A stretch of DNA of 64,000 nucleotides, taken from positions 992,001-1,056,000 of the forward strand of contig NC_019966.1 in the NCBI RefSeq assembly GCF_000328565.1. The letters are read 5' to 3'. A program made the translations under genes and the position numbers. The notes below the pieces were generated by a model, which did not search any database, was not told the DNA's origin, and saw only the letters and a program-made list of their open reading frames with translations. This DNA comes from Mycobacterium sp. JS623 (GTDB lineage Bacteria > Actinomycetota > Actinomycetes > Mycobacteriales > Mycobacteriaceae). Shown here piece after piece: positions 7,716 to 20,741 of this stretch (positions within the stretch are counted from its first letter, which is position 1; every line of letters begins with the position of its first letter).

Positions 7716-9830
7716 ATGACTTCTGTGGCACAGAAGGACGTGCTGACCGACCTGACCAAGGTCCGCAATATCGGCATCATGGCGCACATCGACGCCGGCA
7801 AGACGACGACGACCGAGCGCATCCTCTACTACACCGGTATCAGCTACAAGATCGGTGAGGTGCACGACGGTGCCGCCACGATGGACTGGATGGAGCAGGA
7901 GCAGGAGCGGGGGATCACCATCACCTCCGCGGCTACCACATGCTTCTGGAACGACAACCAGATCAACATCATCGACACTCCCGGACACGTGGACTTCACC
8001 GTCGAGGTGGAGCGCAGCCTGCGCGTGCTCGACGGTGCCGTTGCCGTCTTCGACGGCAAGGAAGGTGTCGAGCCCCAGTCCGAGCAGGTCTGGCGCCAGG
8101 CCGACAAGTACGACGTGCCCCGCATCTGCTTCGTCAACAAGATGGACAAGATCGGCGCGGACTTCTACTTCTCGGTGAAGACCATGGAGGATCGCCTGGG
8201 CGCCAACGTCATTCCGATCCAGCTGCCGGTCGGCTCCGAGGGTGACTTCGAAGGCATCGTCGACCTGGTCGAGATGAAGGCCAAGGTGTGGCGCGGCGAG
8301 ACCAAGCTCGGTGAGACCTACGAGACCATCGACATTCCCGCCGACCTGGCTGACAAGGCCGATGAGTACCGCACCAAGCTGCTCGAGGCGGTCGCCGAGA
8401 CCGACGAGTCGCTGCTGGAGAAGTACTTCGGAGGCGAGGAGTTGTCGGTCGAGGAGATCAAGGGTGCGCTGCGCAAGCTCACCATCAACTCCGACGCCTA
8501 CCTCGTGCTGTGCGGCAGTGCGTTCAAGAACAAGGGCGTCCAGCCGATGCTCGACGCCGTGATCGACTACCTGCCGTCTCCGCTGGACGTGCCGCCTGCC
8601 ATCGGCCACGCACCCGGCAAGGAGGACGAGGAGATCACCCGCAAGCCGTCGGTCGACGAGCCGTTCTCGGCGCTGGCCTTCAAGGTGGCCACGCACCCGT
8701 TCTTCGGCAAGCTGACCTATGTCCGCGTGTACTCGGGCACCGTCGAGTCCGGTTCGCAGGTCATCAACGCGACCAAGGGCAAGAAGGAGCGTCTGGGCAA
8801 GCTCTTCCAGATGCACTCCAACAAGGAGAACCCTGTCGAGCGGGCCTCTGCCGGCCACATCTACGCGGTGATCGGTCTCAAAGACACCACCACCGGCGAC
8901 ACGCTGTCCGATCCCAACCAGCAGGTCGTGCTTGAGTCGATGACCTTCCCCGATCCAGTGATCGAGGTGGCCATCGAGCCCAAGACCAAGAGCGACCAGG
9001 AAAAGCTCGGTATGGCGATTCAGAAGCTCGCCGAAGAGGATCCGACCTTCAAGGTGCACTTGGATCAGGAGACCGGCCAGACCGTCATCGGCGGGATGGG
9101 CGAGCTTCACCTCGACATCCTCGTAGACCGGATGAAGCGCGAGTTCAAGGTCGAGGCCAACGTCGGCAAGCCGCAGGTGGCCTACAAAGAGACCATCAAG
9201 CGCAAGGTCGAGAAGGTCGAATTCACCCACAAGAAGCAGACGGGTGGCTCGGGCCAGTTCGCGAAGGTGCTCATCGACCTCGAGCCGTTCAGCGGCGAGG
9301 ACGGTGCCACCTACGAGTTCGAGAACAAGGTCACCGGTGGCCGCATCCCGCGTGAGTACATCCCGTCGGTCGACGCGGGTGCCCAGGACGCCATGCAGTA
9401 CGGCGTGCTCGCCGGCTACCCGCTGGTGAACGTCAAGGTCACCTTGCTCGACGGCGCGTACCACGAGGTCGACTCCTCGGAAATGGCATTCAAGGTCGCC
9501 GGCTCACAGGTGCTGAAAAAGGCTGCGGGACAAGCACAACCGGTGATCCTGGAGCCGATCATGGCCGTCGAGGTCACCACGCCCGAGGACTACATGGGTG
9601 AAGTGATCGGCGACCTGAACTCCCGCCGTGGTCAGATCCAGGCCATGGAGGAGCGGGCGGGCGCACGCGTCGTCAAGGCGCATGTGCCGCTGTCGGAGAT
9701 GTTCGGCTACGTCGGAGACCTTCGGTCGAAGACCCAGGGCCGGGCGAACTACTCCATGGTGTTCGACTCGTATGCCGAAGTTCCGGCCAACGTGTCGAAG
9801 GAGATCATCGCGAAGGCGACGGGTCAGTGA
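7716..9830 (+). CDS. fusA: Elongation factor G
   Basis: 704-aa GTPase that drives ribosomal translocation and, with RRF, ribosome recycling. G1 [13 protein letters not shown], switch [10 protein letters not shown] and G4 NKMD are intact. Domain IV has [10 protein letters not shown] and [17 protein letters not shown], and the C-terminal domain V follows. A GTG at 7725 (giving AQKDVLTDL) matches the start usual in other mycobacteria; the ATG at 7716 adds three residues and is preceded by a purine-rich GAAAGAG. The last codons (KATGQ, stop TGA) are the first of three copies of an 81-bp tandem repeat running into the tuf leader. Confidence 0.99.
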   Translation: MTSVAQKDVLTDLTKVRNIGIMAHIDAGKTTTTERILYYTGISYKIGEVHDGAATMDWMEQEQERGITITSAATTCFWNDNQINIIDTPGHVDFTVEVERSLRVLDGAVAVFDGKEGVEPQSEQVWRQADKYDVPRICFVNKMDKIGADFYFSVKTMEDRLGANVIPIQLPVGSEGDFEGIVDLVEMKAKVWRGETKLGETYETIDIPADLADKADEYRTKLLEAVAETDESLLEKYFGGEELSVEEIKGALRKLTINSDAYLVLCGSAFKNKGVQPMLDAVIDYLPSPLDVPPAIGHAPGKEDEEITRKPSVDEPFSALAFKVATHPFFGKLTYVRVYSGTVESGSQVINATKGKKERLGKLFQMHSNKENPVERASAGHIYAVIGLKDTTTGDTLSDPNQQVVLESMTFPDPVIEVAIEPKTKSDQEKLGMAIQKLAEEDPTFKVHLDQETGQTVIGGMGELHLDILVDRMKREFKVEANVGKPQVAYKETIKRKVEKVEFTHKKQTGGSGQFAKVLIDLEPFSGEDGATYEFENKVTGGRIPREYIPSVDAGAQDAMQYGVLAGYPLVNVKVTLLDGAYHEVDSSEMAFKVAGSQVLKKAAGQAQPVILEPIMAVEVTTPEDYMGEVIGDLNSRRGQIQAMEERAGARVVKAHVPLSEMFGYVGDLRSKTQGRANYSMVFDSYAEVPANVSKEIIAKATGQ

Positions 9831-9992
9831 GAATCGAGGGCCGCCAGGCCCGAGGCTCGGAGCTGACCCGGAGTCGAGCAATCGATCAAAGCGAAGGCGA
9901 CGGGTCAGTGAGAATCGAGGGCCGCCAGGCCCGAGGCTCGGAGCTGACCCGGAGTCGAGCAATCGATCAAAGCTAAGGCGACGGGTCAGTAA
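9810..9992 (+). repeat. 81-bp tandem repeat triplicating the fusA 3' end
   Basis: Copies at 9810-9890 and 9891-9971 are identical as far as I can read. A third, truncated copy lies at 9972-9992. Each starts with the last fusA codons (GCG AAG GCG ACG GGT CAG plus stop). The third has GCT for GCG and ends TAA instead of TGA. The 81-bp period (27 codons) keeps all copies in fusA phase. The non-fusA part holds GGGCC-GCCA-GGCCC, able to form a small hairpin. Confidence 0.95.
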
Positions 9993-10081
9993 TCTGCCCT
10001 GCCGTCACCGCGGCGAGTAACAACTGCAAAGATCAACACTGCTTTACAACAAGCACTAACACAGTCCAGGAGGACCACACA

Positions 10082-11272
10082 GTGGCGAAGGCGAAGTTCG
10101 AGCGGACGAAGCCGCACGTCAACATCGGGACCATTGGTCACGTTGACCACGGCAAGACCACGCTGACCGCAGCAATCACCAAGGTGCTGCACGACAAGTA
10201 CCCCGAGTTGAACGAGTCGCGCGCATTCGACCAGATCGACAATGCGCCTGAGGAGCGTCAGCGCGGCATCACGATCAACATCTCGCACGTCGAGTACCAG
10301 ACCGAGAAGCGTCACTACGCGCACGTCGACGCCCCCGGTCACGCCGACTACATCAAGAACATGATCACCGGTGCCGCCCAGATGGACGGCGCGATCCTGG
10401 TGGTCGCGGCGACCGACGGCCCGATGCCGCAGACCCGCGAGCACGTGCTGCTGGCCCGTCAGGTCGGCGTGCCCTACATCCTCGTGGCCCTGAACAAGGC
10501 CGACGCCGTGGATGACGAGGAGCTCATCGAGCTTGTCGAGATGGAGGTCCGCGAGCTGCTGGCCGCCCAGGAGTTCGACGAGGACGCCCCGGTCATCCGC
10601 GTCTCGGCGCTGAAGGCGCTCGAGGGTGACGAGAAGTGGGTCAAGTCCGTCGAGGAGCTCATGGACGCGGTCGACGAGTCGATCCCGGATCCGGTTCGCG
10701 AGACCGACAAGCCGTTCCTGATGCCCGTCGAGGACGTCTTCACGATCACCGGCCGCGGCACCGTGGTCACCGGTCGTGTGGAGCGCGGCGTGGTCAACGT
10801 CAACGAGGAAGTCGAGATCGTCGGCATCCGTCCGGAGACCACCAAGACCACGGTCACCGGTGTGGAGATGTTCCGCAAGCTGCTCGATCAGGGCCAGGCC
10901 GGTGACAACGTCGGTCTGCTGCTGCGTGGCATCAAGCGTGAGGACGTCGAGCGCGGCCAGGTTGTGATCAAGCCCGGCACCACCACACCGCACACCGAGT
11001 TCGAGGGCCAGGTCTACATCCTGTCCAAGGACGAGGGCGGCAGGCACACGCCGTTCTTCAACAACTACCGTCCGCAGTTCTACTTCCGCACCACCGACGT
11101 GACCGGCGTGGTGACGCTGCCGGAGGGCACCGAGATGGTCATGCCCGGTGACAACACCGACATTTCCGTCAAGCTGATCCAGCCCGTCGCCATGGACGAG
11201 GGCCTGCGCTTCGCGATTCGCGAGGGCGGCCGTACCGTCGGCGCCGGCCGGGTCACCAAGATCATCAAGTGA
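10082..11272 (+). CDS. tuf: Elongation factor Tu
   Basis: 396-aa GTPase that brings aminoacyl-tRNA to the ribosome. G1 GHVDHGKTT, switch [10 protein letters not shown] and G4 NKAD are intact, followed by the two beta-barrel domains ending [13 protein letters not shown]. The GTG start is preceded by AGGAGG (10068-10073). The sequence agrees with mycobacterial EF-Tu throughout. It is the only tuf copy in the window. A strong terminator follows at 11314. Confidence 0.99.
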   Translation: MAKAKFERTKPHVNIGTIGHVDHGKTTLTAAITKVLHDKYPELNESRAFDQIDNAPEERQRGITINISHVEYQTEKRHYAHVDAPGHADYIKNMITGAAQMDGAILVVAATDGPMPQTREHVLLARQVGVPYILVALNKADAVDDEELIELVEMEVRELLAAQEFDEDAPVIRVSALKALEGDEKWVKSVEELMDAVDESIPDPVRETDKPFLMPVEDVFTITGRGTVVTGRVERGVVNVNEEVEIVGIRPETTKTTVTGVEMFRKLLDQGQAGDNVGLLLRGIKREDVERGQVVIKPGTTTPHTEFEGQVYILSKDEGGRHTPFFNNYRPQFYFRTTDVTGVVTLPEGTEMVMPGDNTDISVKLIQPVAMDEGLRFAIREGGRTVGAGRVTKIIK

Positions 11273-11313
11273 TCTGACCTCCGGCGCAGCCGGAGATGCA
11301 CTGAAGTACCGCG

Positions 11314-11348
11314 AAGCGGCGCTCACCTTCGGGTGGGCGCCGCTTTTG
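11314..11348 (+). terminator. Intrinsic terminator of the str operon
   Basis: The stem pairs AGCGGCGC-TC-ACC with GGT-GG-GCGCCGCT around a TTCG loop and is followed by TTTTGTTT. It lies about 40 nt after the tuf stop. Confidence 0.85.
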
Positions 11349-11484
11349 TTTGGCTCGTTGTCGGGGTGCGGCCGAGCGACCGTCGGCGGTCCAGCGCTCC
11401 GTTGTGACACGTGTAACGGATGCGCTGATTGGGACGATGAACCTCCCGAAGGCCCTGGTAGGGCCGGAGAAGGGTTGGGGTTCC

Positions 11485-12426
11485 ATGTTTCGTCGTGTCA
11501 CTACGCTTGCCTGCGCAGCAGCCGCCGCCAGTGCTGCCGTCGTCGGCCTGTCGGCCGCCTCCGCTTCTGCCGATCCCAGCTGCCCCGACGTGCACTGGAT
11601 CGGTGCCGCAGGATCCGGCGAGCGCGCAGGCGCCGACCTGACCACGTACAACGGCATGGGCCGAGTGGTCAACCAATCGATGTCCGATCTGTCGTCGCAA
11701 TTGCAGCACGACGGTCGCACGATGACCGCTGAGGCCGTCGACTATCCGGCGGTGCCGGTGCCGGGTGACGACGGCGGGGTGGGCGCGTGGCTCGGCTTCA
11801 TGGGCAGTGTCGACGCAGGCGCGAAGGCTCTCGGCGAGCAATACGCCACCTTCGTTGCGCAATGCCCGACCTCCAAAGTCGTGCTGGCCGGCTACTCGCA
11901 GGGCGCGATGGTCGTCCACCGGAATCTGGCTGCCCTTGCGGCAAGCCCTAACCTGACCGCGGTGCTGCTGATCGCCGACGGCGATCGGCGACCAGAAGAC
12001 CCCACCCTGAACCTGGGTACCGCCAGTGGCATCCCACAGCATGGCAAGGGTGTCGCGCAGGATTGGCCGATCCTCGCGCACGCGCCTGCACCTCTTGCTC
12101 CAGAACTCGGCGCCCGCACCATCAGCGTCTGCAATCTCAACGACGCCGTGTGCGACTACGACGCTAACGCTGACGACTCCAAAGCCGCGTACGCGCGGCG
12201 CGTCGCCGTCCATACCAGCTATGGCGTCGGACAGACGCAGGGTTTGGCTTGGACCGCGCCGCTGTACTTCCTGCTCGGTCCGGCGCCGGCCCCGACAGCA
12301 TCTCAGCTGCCGGGTCCGGACGCCCTCGCGATCAACAGCACGACCACCCCGGCGGGCAGCAGCAGCGCCGCCAGCACCACGACGATGGCGTCGATGGCAC
12401 CGGCTGGCGACATCCCCACCCGCTGA
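11485..12426 (+). CDS. Secreted cutinase family serine esterase
   Basis: 313-aa exported alpha/beta hydrolase of the cutinase family; mycobacterial members act on lipids or polyesters outside the cell. Start ATG 11485: the signal peptide begins here and is cleaved near ASASADPS (about residue 29). The nucleophile is Ser138 in GYSQG; Asp224 (CNLNDAVCDY) and His243 (VAVHTSYG) complete the triad. The C-terminus after residue 260 is a Pro/Thr/Ser/Ala-rich low-complexity tail, possibly a wall-spanning linker. Its last 124 nt overlap the convergent MFS gene on the other strand. Confidence 0.88.
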   Translation: MFRRVTTLACAAAAASAAVVGLSAASASADPSCPDVHWIGAAGSGERAGADLTTYNGMGRVVNQSMSDLSSQLQHDGRTMTAEAVDYPAVPVPGDDGGVGAWLGFMGSVDAGAKALGEQYATFVAQCPTSKVVLAGYSQGAMVVHRNLAALAASPNLTAVLLIADGDRRPEDPTLNLGTASGIPQHGKGVAQDWPILAHAPAPLAPELGARTISVCNLNDAVCDYDANADDSKAAYARRVAVHTSYGVGQTQGLAWTAPLYFLLGPAPAPTASQLPGPDALAINSTTTPAGSSSAASTTTMASMAPAGDIPTR

Positions 12427-13676
12427 AGCATCTCGAGCACCGTTCCCGATACCGCGACGCCAACTCCGGCGAGCGTGACCAACGCGGTCAGCGTGACGCC
12501 GGCGGCCTCCCCGGCGCGCTCGGTGCGCACAACTGCCTGAGTCGCCACTGTCGTGAACGCGTAGACCAAGCCGAGCGTTAGTCCGCACGCGCTCAACGCA
12601 GGCAGATAGACGACCCAATCACGCGATACCGCAAGGGCGCCCAACGAAATCGCCGCCGCGACGGTCGTCACGCCCATGACGAGCACCGGCGGCCGGCTGG
12701 CTGCAAGCCGACCCGCCAGCACGCCCCCCAACGCCGCTCCCGCCGATGGTCCGAGGAACGCTAAGCCCGCGGTCAACGGATCGAGTCCGCGCACCTGCTG
12801 CAAATACATCGTCGACAAGAAGATCGTCACGCCGTAGGCGATGTTCGCGACGGTGCCTGCGACGACCAAGACCGTGAACCGTGGGTTGCGCGCCAGCGAC
12901 AGATCGACCAGTGGCCACTGCACACGGTTCTCGATGACGACGAACACAGCGAGCGCCGCGAGTGAGCACCCGAACGCGATGACCGTCGGCGCCGACAACC
13001 ATCCCCACGTCGGAGCTCGGTCAAATGTCAACGTGAACAAGCCAATTCCGACGGTGATCAGCGCCAGCCCTGCGACGTCGATGCGACGCGGCACCGACTC
13101 GTCAAACGATTCCGTGATGAACCGCCACGCGATGACCAGCACGACGAGGGTGAGCGGTACGTTCAGCCAGAATATCCAGCGCCAGCCGATCGTTTCCGTG
13201 AGCAGCCCACCGATCAGCGGGCCCGCCGCATTGCCCAATCCCGCTATGCCGTAAGCCAACCCGATGGCATGACTGGCGCGCGCGGCCGGAAAGGCGTTCG
13301 TCAACACGCTCACAGATACAGGGAAAATCAGCGCGGCGCCCACACCCTGCAAAGCGCGAAAGGCGATGACGAGCCCCGCTGTCGGCGCCAACGCGCACAG
13401 TGCTGAGGCAGCCCCGAACAACGCGACCCCCGCCAGCAGCGCGCGCCTGCGGCCGAAGATATCGCCGATACGACCCGCGGGCACCATGAAGGCGCCTAGC
13501 GCGAGCATGTACACGCTGATCACCCACTGCAGGTTGGGCGTGGTGGTTTGCAGGTCGAGCGCCATCCGCGGAAGCGCGAGATTCATGGCGAAGTAGTCGA
13601 TTTGCACGCAGAACAGCGCCATCGAGACGGCCGCAAGGATCAACCGGTAACGCACAGGCTCGCCCGTCAGGGTCAC
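12303..13676 (-). CDS. MFS transporter, DHA2/EmrB-QacA type
   Basis: 457-aa polytopic membrane protein with about 14 hydrophobic segments, of the proton-coupled drug efflux type. Visible motifs are GRIGDIFGRRRALL (motif A, after TM2), RALQGVGAALIFP (motif B/C region) and GPLIGGLLTETIGWRWIFWLNVP, diagnostic of 14-TM DHA2 pumps. It likely exports small hydrophobic or cationic compounds; the substrate is not readable. The start is ATG 13676. The 3' end overlaps the cutinase gene antisense by 124 nt. No regulator is adjacent. Confidence 0.9.
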   Translation of the reverse strand: MTLTGEPVRYRLILAAVSMALFCVQIDYFAMNLALPRMALDLQTTTPNLQWVISVYMLALGAFMVPAGRIGDIFGRRRALLAGVALFGAASALCALAPTAGLVIAFRALQGVGAALIFPVSVSVLTNAFPAARASHAIGLAYGIAGLGNAAGPLIGGLLTETIGWRWIFWLNVPLTLVVLVIAWRFITESFDESVPRRIDVAGLALITVGIGLFTLTFDRAPTWGWLSAPTVIAFGCSLAALAVFVVIENRVQWPLVDLSLARNPRFTVLVVAGTVANIAYGVTIFLSTMYLQQVRGLDPLTAGLAFLGPSAGAALGGVLAGRLAASRPPVLVMGVTTVAAAISLGALAVSRDWVVYLPALSACGLTLGLVYAFTTVATQAVVRTERAGEAAGVTLTALVTLAGVGVAVSGTVLEMLQRVGMSPAGAIDAIVVVLAALLLPAGVVVLLIARASGPGS

Positions 13677-13755
13677 GGCCCGACGATACGGCTCGCAACC
13701 GCTCGATTGGCGCTAATCTGACACGCGAAGCTGGCAAACGACAGGAGCGTGGCAG

Positions 13756-14601
13756 ATGTTAGGGCGATACATCAAGTCCCAAATCATGGTGCTCATCTGT
13801 GGCGGTCTCGTCGGTCCGATCTTTTTGGCCGTCTACTTCGGAACGGGTGAAAGCGTCTACTTGAAGTGGATGTTCTGGGTCGGCCTGCTCATCACCGCGG
13901 CGGATGTGCTGATCGCGTTGGCGCTGGCGAATTTCGGCGCAAAGTCGGACGCCAAGACTCAGGCGCTGGAACAGAGCGGCGTCCTGGCGCTGGCGCAGGT
14001 CGTCGGCATCCATGAGACGGGTACGCGCATCAACGAGCAGCCGCTGGTGAAGATCGACCTGCAGATCTCGGGGCCAGGCATCAACCCGTTCGCGACCCAG
14101 GACCGCGTCATCGCTTCGATCACACGGCTGCCGATGATCACCAGCCGTAAACTGGTCGCGCTCGTCGACCCCACCACCAACGAGTATCAAATCGACTGGG
14201 AGCGAAGCGCTTTGGTTGCCGGCGTGATGCCTGCGAACTTCACCATCGCCGAGGACAACAGGACTTACGACCTGAGTGGACAGGCTGGCCCGTTGATGGA
14301 AATCCTGCAGATCCTCAAGGCCAACGGCATCGGCCTGAACAACATGATCGACCTGCGCTCCAACCCTGCGGCCCGCGCACAGGTGCAGGCCGTTGTCCGC
14401 CGCGCCGCGGCAGCCCAGCAGGCCCCGGCCGCTCCTGCCCCTGCCGGGGCGCCCCCGGCGTCCTACCCGCCTGCGCCTGCTCCTGCGCCCGAGCCGACCA
14501 CGGCACAGCGACTGCAGGAACTGGAGACGTTGCGCGCTACCGGAGCAGTCTCCGATGACGAGTACAACGCAAAGCGTCAGCAGATCCTGTCCGATCTGTA
14601 G
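13756..14601 (+). CDS. Membrane protein with C-terminal SHOCT domain
   Basis: 281-aa protein. Two hydrophobic segments lie at about residues 8-28 and 35-60. A soluble region of about 140 aa (NEQPLVKIDLQISGPG, ITRLPMITSRKLVALVDP) is followed by an Ala/Pro-rich linker (about 215-250). The end is a SHOCT motif (LQELETLRATGAVSDDEYNAKRQQIL, split here as a description of residues 255-281). SHOCT domains are short C-terminal helices thought to mediate oligomerisation. AGGAG (13743-13747) sits 8 nt before the ATG. It stands alone between the MFS pump and the arcD remnant. Function unknown. Confidence 0.8.
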   Translation: MLGRYIKSQIMVLICGGLVGPIFLAVYFGTGESVYLKWMFWVGLLITAADVLIALALANFGAKSDAKTQALEQSGVLALAQVVGIHETGTRINEQPLVKIDLQISGPGINPFATQDRVIASITRLPMITSRKLVALVDPTTNEYQIDWERSALVAGVMPANFTIAEDNRTYDLSGQAGPLMEILQILKANGIGLNNMIDLRSNPAARAQVQAVVRRAAAAQQAPAAPAPAGAPPASYPPAPAPAPEPTTAQRLQELETLRATGAVSDDEYNAKRQQILSDL

Positions 14602-14660
14602 CCGGATCGCAGAATCCGCAATACCGTTCACCGGCGTCGCATAGGCTTGTTGCGACTGTC

Positions 14661-14869
14661 ATGACGGCGACGGAGCAACCTGAAAAGGTAACCGAAAAGG
14701 TCAGTCTCCCAACACTGACCGCGATGGTCGTCGGCTCGATGATCGGCTCCGGTGTCTTTCTGTTGATCTGCGTGTGTTCAGGCCCGCCGAGGCGGTGCTG
14801 TTCGGCGTGATCGTCGTTGGGGCGGTCGCAGGTGTGGTGTCCTTGGCGACTGGGGCAATCGAGATCTAG
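14661..14869 (+). pseudogene. arcD-type amino-acid antiporter remnant
   Basis: Two ends of an arginine:ornithine antiporter-like (APC family) gene survive in different frames. From ATG 14661, residues PTLTAMVVGSMIGSGVFLL are the typical first transmembrane segment of ArcD-type carriers. After about 35 codons the frame becomes nonsense and stops at 14810. From about 14769, another frame reads RPAEAVLFGVIVVGAVAGV and ends GAIEI* at 14869, like an APC C-terminus. The roughly 1.2-kb middle is missing, so it is an internal deletion relic. It sits immediately upstream of arcA, where arcD is often found. Confidence 0.7.
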
Positions 14870-14899
14870 CGGCGCTGCTGCGGGAGAGGGGAAGACGTG

Positions 14900-17934
<3,035 letters not shown>

Positions 17935-17938
<4 letters not shown>

Positions 17939-19473
17939 GGCTCGTCCGTGTGCTTGGTGACGAAGTGGTGATCCTTCGGCTCCTCAACGAACATCACATC
18001 GTCGTCACCGGGCACTGCAGTCGGGATGTAGCCGTCGGCGCCACCGGCATTGAGCGCGCTGTGGCGGCGACCCCAGAACAAGTAGAACAGCAGCACGAGG
18101 CCGACGCAGCCTCCAAAGACCAGCCACGTCTGCCAGCGCAGGCCGTACAGCACGGCCATGCATGCGAGGACCGAGAGAACTGGTGTCACCGGGTATCCAG
18201 GGACCTTGAACGGACGCTCGAGGTCGGGCTCGCGAACCCGCAGGATGATGACGCCGATCGATACCGTGATGAAGGCGACCAGCGTGCCGATCGACACGGC
18301 GTCCAGTAGCCAGTTCAGCGGAATGAAACCGGCAAGGATGCCCGTCGCGACCGCGACGATGACGGTGTTGCCGACCGGAGTCATGCTGCGCGGGTTGACC
18401 TTTGCGAACATCGACGGCAGCAGTCCATCGCGACCCATCGCGAACAGGATCCGGGTCTGGCCGTACATGACGACCAGGGTCACCGAGAAGATCGAGATCA
18501 CCGCCCCTGCGGCCAGTAGCGTGCTGGCCCACGTCGCGCCATGGAGAATGTTTTCCAGGATCACCGACAGTCCGGCTTCCGCCTGTTTGTCCGACCCGAA
18601 CTCGGCGGCGTCCTGCGTGCCGAGTCCGGCGAACGCAACCAGGATGTAGAAGCTGGTCACGACGACCAGTGCGGCAATGATCGCGCGAGGCATGGTCTTT
18701 TGCGGATCCTTGACCTCGTCACCGGCCGTCGACACCGCGTCGAGACCGATGAACGAGAAAAAGATCATGCTCGCGGCCGTGGTGATACCGGCTAGGCCCT
18801 TGTCCCAGAAACCATGGAAGTGGTCGGCATTGAACCCGGTGAGTGCGATGACGATGAACATTCCCAGCACGCCCAGCTTGATCAGCACCATGATGGTGTT
18901 GACTGCCGCGGATTCGCTCGCGCCGCGGATCAACAGCAACATGCACATCATGATCAGCAGCACGGCCGGTAGGTTGACAATGCCTGGCGTGGCGTCCCAC
19001 GGGGCCGACGTCAGCGACTGCGGAAGTTGCCAACCAAACAGGTTCTCTAACAACTTGTTTACGTAACCGCTCCACCCGACCGCGACTGCGGAGATAGAAA
19101 CGCCATATTCAAGCAGCAGACAGGCTGCCACACCCATCGCGACGAACTCGCCCATCGTCGTGTAGGCGTACGAATATGTCGAACCCGACACCGGTACCGA
19201 CGAGGCCATCTCGGCGTAGCAGATCGCGGACAGGCCCGCCGCTATGGCAGCGAGGACAAACGAGACAAGCACTGCCGGACCAGCTTCCGGCACCGCCGCG
19301 GACAGCACGAAGAAGATCCCGGTGCCGACGGTGGCGCCGACGCCGAAGAGCGTCAACTGGAAAGTGCCGATACTTCGCTTGAGGTGATCGGAGGCACCGT
19401 GGGCAACAGGGGCACCGGCGACCGGCCGCCGGCGCCACAGTTGCTGGGAGAGGCTTGATGGTGGAGCGGTCAT
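17935..19473 (-). CDS. rocE: APC family amino-acid permease (RocE-like)
   Basis: 512-aa inner-membrane carrier with about 12-13 hydrophobic segments. TM1 has the APC/CAT glycine motif GVGATVGTGIFFVLS; later LSAICYAEMAS and FFSFIGLDAVSTAGDEVKDPQK are typical of cationic amino-acid transporters. The C-terminus is a short charged cytoplasmic tail. It lies 17 nt after rocD in a ddaH-rocD-permease-USP operon, so arginine or ornithine uptake is the best guess. It corresponds to M. tuberculosis RocE (Rv2320c). Substrate is inferred from context rather than from binding residues. Confidence 0.88.
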
Positions 19474-19490
19474 GGCGCCTCCTGCGGGGC

Positions 19491-20741
19491 CTAGATTGAA
19501 CTACCGGTCAAGTGTGAACCCGACTCGGCCAAAACGTCGGCGAACTGATCAATCGCCCAATCGATTTCCTCGGCGGTGATGACGAGCGGCGGTGCGAACC
19601 GCAGCGTCGAACCGTGCGTGTCCTTAACCAGCACACCGCGTTCGGCCAGTTTCACGCTGATCTGTTTGCCGGTGGCCAGCGAGGGGTCGATGTCAACCCC
19701 GGCCCACATCCCCATGCCGCGCACCGCGATCACGCCTTGTCCGATCAGGGCGCGCAGCCGCGCGTGCAGGCGCTCGCCCAATTCTGCTGAGCGAGCCTGA
19801 AATTCGCCGCGCTGCAACATCGCGATGACGGTCTCGCCGATAGCCGCCGCCAGCGGGTTGCCGCCGAACGTCGAGCCGTGCTCACCCGGGTGCAGTACGT
19901 CGAGCACGTCGCGGTTGGCTACCACAGCCGATACCGGAACCACACCGCCGCCAAGGGCTTTGCCGAGGAGGTAGATGTCGGGCACGACCCCCCAGTGATC
20001 GCAGGCGAAGGTGCGTCCGGTGCGGGCGAGGCCCGACTGGATCTCGTCGGCGATCAGCAGGACGTTGCGCTCGCTGCACAGTGCGCGTACGCGCGGCAAA
20101 TAGTCCGCGGGCGGCACGATGATGCCCGCCTCGCCCTGAATCGGCTCGATCAGCACCGCGACGGTGTCAGCGTCGATGGCGGCGGCCATCGCCTCGGGGT
20201 CACCGAACGGCACGGCACGGAAACCGGGCGTGTAGGGACCGAACCCGCGACGTGCGGTCTCGTCGTCGGAGAAGCTGATGATGGTCGTGGTGCGACCATG
20301 GAAGTTGTTGCGCGCCACCACGATATTGCTCTTGCCGGCGGGGACGCCCTTGACATCGTGACCCCATTTGCGGGCCACCTTGATGCCACTTTCGACGGCC
20401 TCGGCGCCGCTGTTCATCGGCAGCACCATGTCCTTGCCGCAGAGCTCGGCCAGTGCCTCGCAGAACGGCCCAAGGCGGTCGGAGTGGAAGGCGCGGCTGA
20501 CCAGCGTCACCGCGTCCAGCTGTGCGTGCGCAGCAGCGATGATCTCCGGGTTGCCGTGACCGAAGTTGACCGCCGAGTAGGCCGCCAGGCAATCGAGGTA
20601 GCGCCGGCCCTCGACGTCGGTGATCCAGGCGCCTTCGGCGCTGGCCGCTACGACCGCCAGCGGCGAGTAGTTGTGGGCGACATAGCGGTTGTCGAGAGCG
20701 ATCGCGTTGTCGGTTGCGGTCATGGACTCGAGGATCGTCAC
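19491..20741 (-). CDS. rocD: Ornithine aminotransferase
   Basis: 416-aa class-III PLP aminotransferase that moves the delta-amino group of ornithine to 2-oxoglutarate, giving glutamate semialdehyde. The PLP lysine is in YLLGKALGGG; LIADEIQSGLARTG, EHGSTFGGNPLA and NSGAEAVESGIK are also present. I start at GTG 20741, which overlaps the ddaH stop as GTGA; a further ATG (MTATDN) lies six codons in. The protein is full length and unbroken, whereas in M. tuberculosis the equivalent is split into rocD1/rocD2. It links arginine breakdown to proline/glutamate. Confidence 0.95.
   Translation of the reverse strand: MTILESMTATDNAIALDNRYVAHNYSPLAVVAASAEGAWITDVEGRRYLDCLAAYSAVNFGHGNPEIIAAAHAQLDAVTLVSRAFHSDRLGPFCEALAELCGKDMVLPMNSGAEAVESGIKVARKWGHDVKGVPAGKSNIVVARNNFHGRTTTIISFSDDETARRGFGPYTPGFRAVPFGDPEAMAAAIDADTVAVLIEPIQGEAGIIVPPADYLPRVRALCSERNVLLIADEIQSGLARTGRTFACDHWGVVPDIYLLGKALGGGVVPVSAVVANRDVLDVLHPGEHGSTFGGNPLAAAIGETVIAMLQRGEFQARSAELGERLHARLRALIGQGVIAVRGMGMWAGVDIDPSLATGKQISVKLAERGVLVKDTHGSTLRFAPPLVITAEEIDWAIDQFADVLAESGSHLTGSSI

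Noticed and set aside
7650..9464. 604-aa minus-strand open frame over fusA
   Set aside because: It is the antisense shadow of a high-GC, biased-codon gene; the sense frame is unmistakable EF-G.
9810..9992. CRISPR array from the repeated sequence
   Set aside because: Two full direct tandem copies plus a fragment with no variable spacers and no cas genes.
9986..11410. 474-aa minus-strand open frame over tuf
   Set aside because: Shadow of EF-Tu; composition is His/Val/Leu-rich and unlike a protein family.
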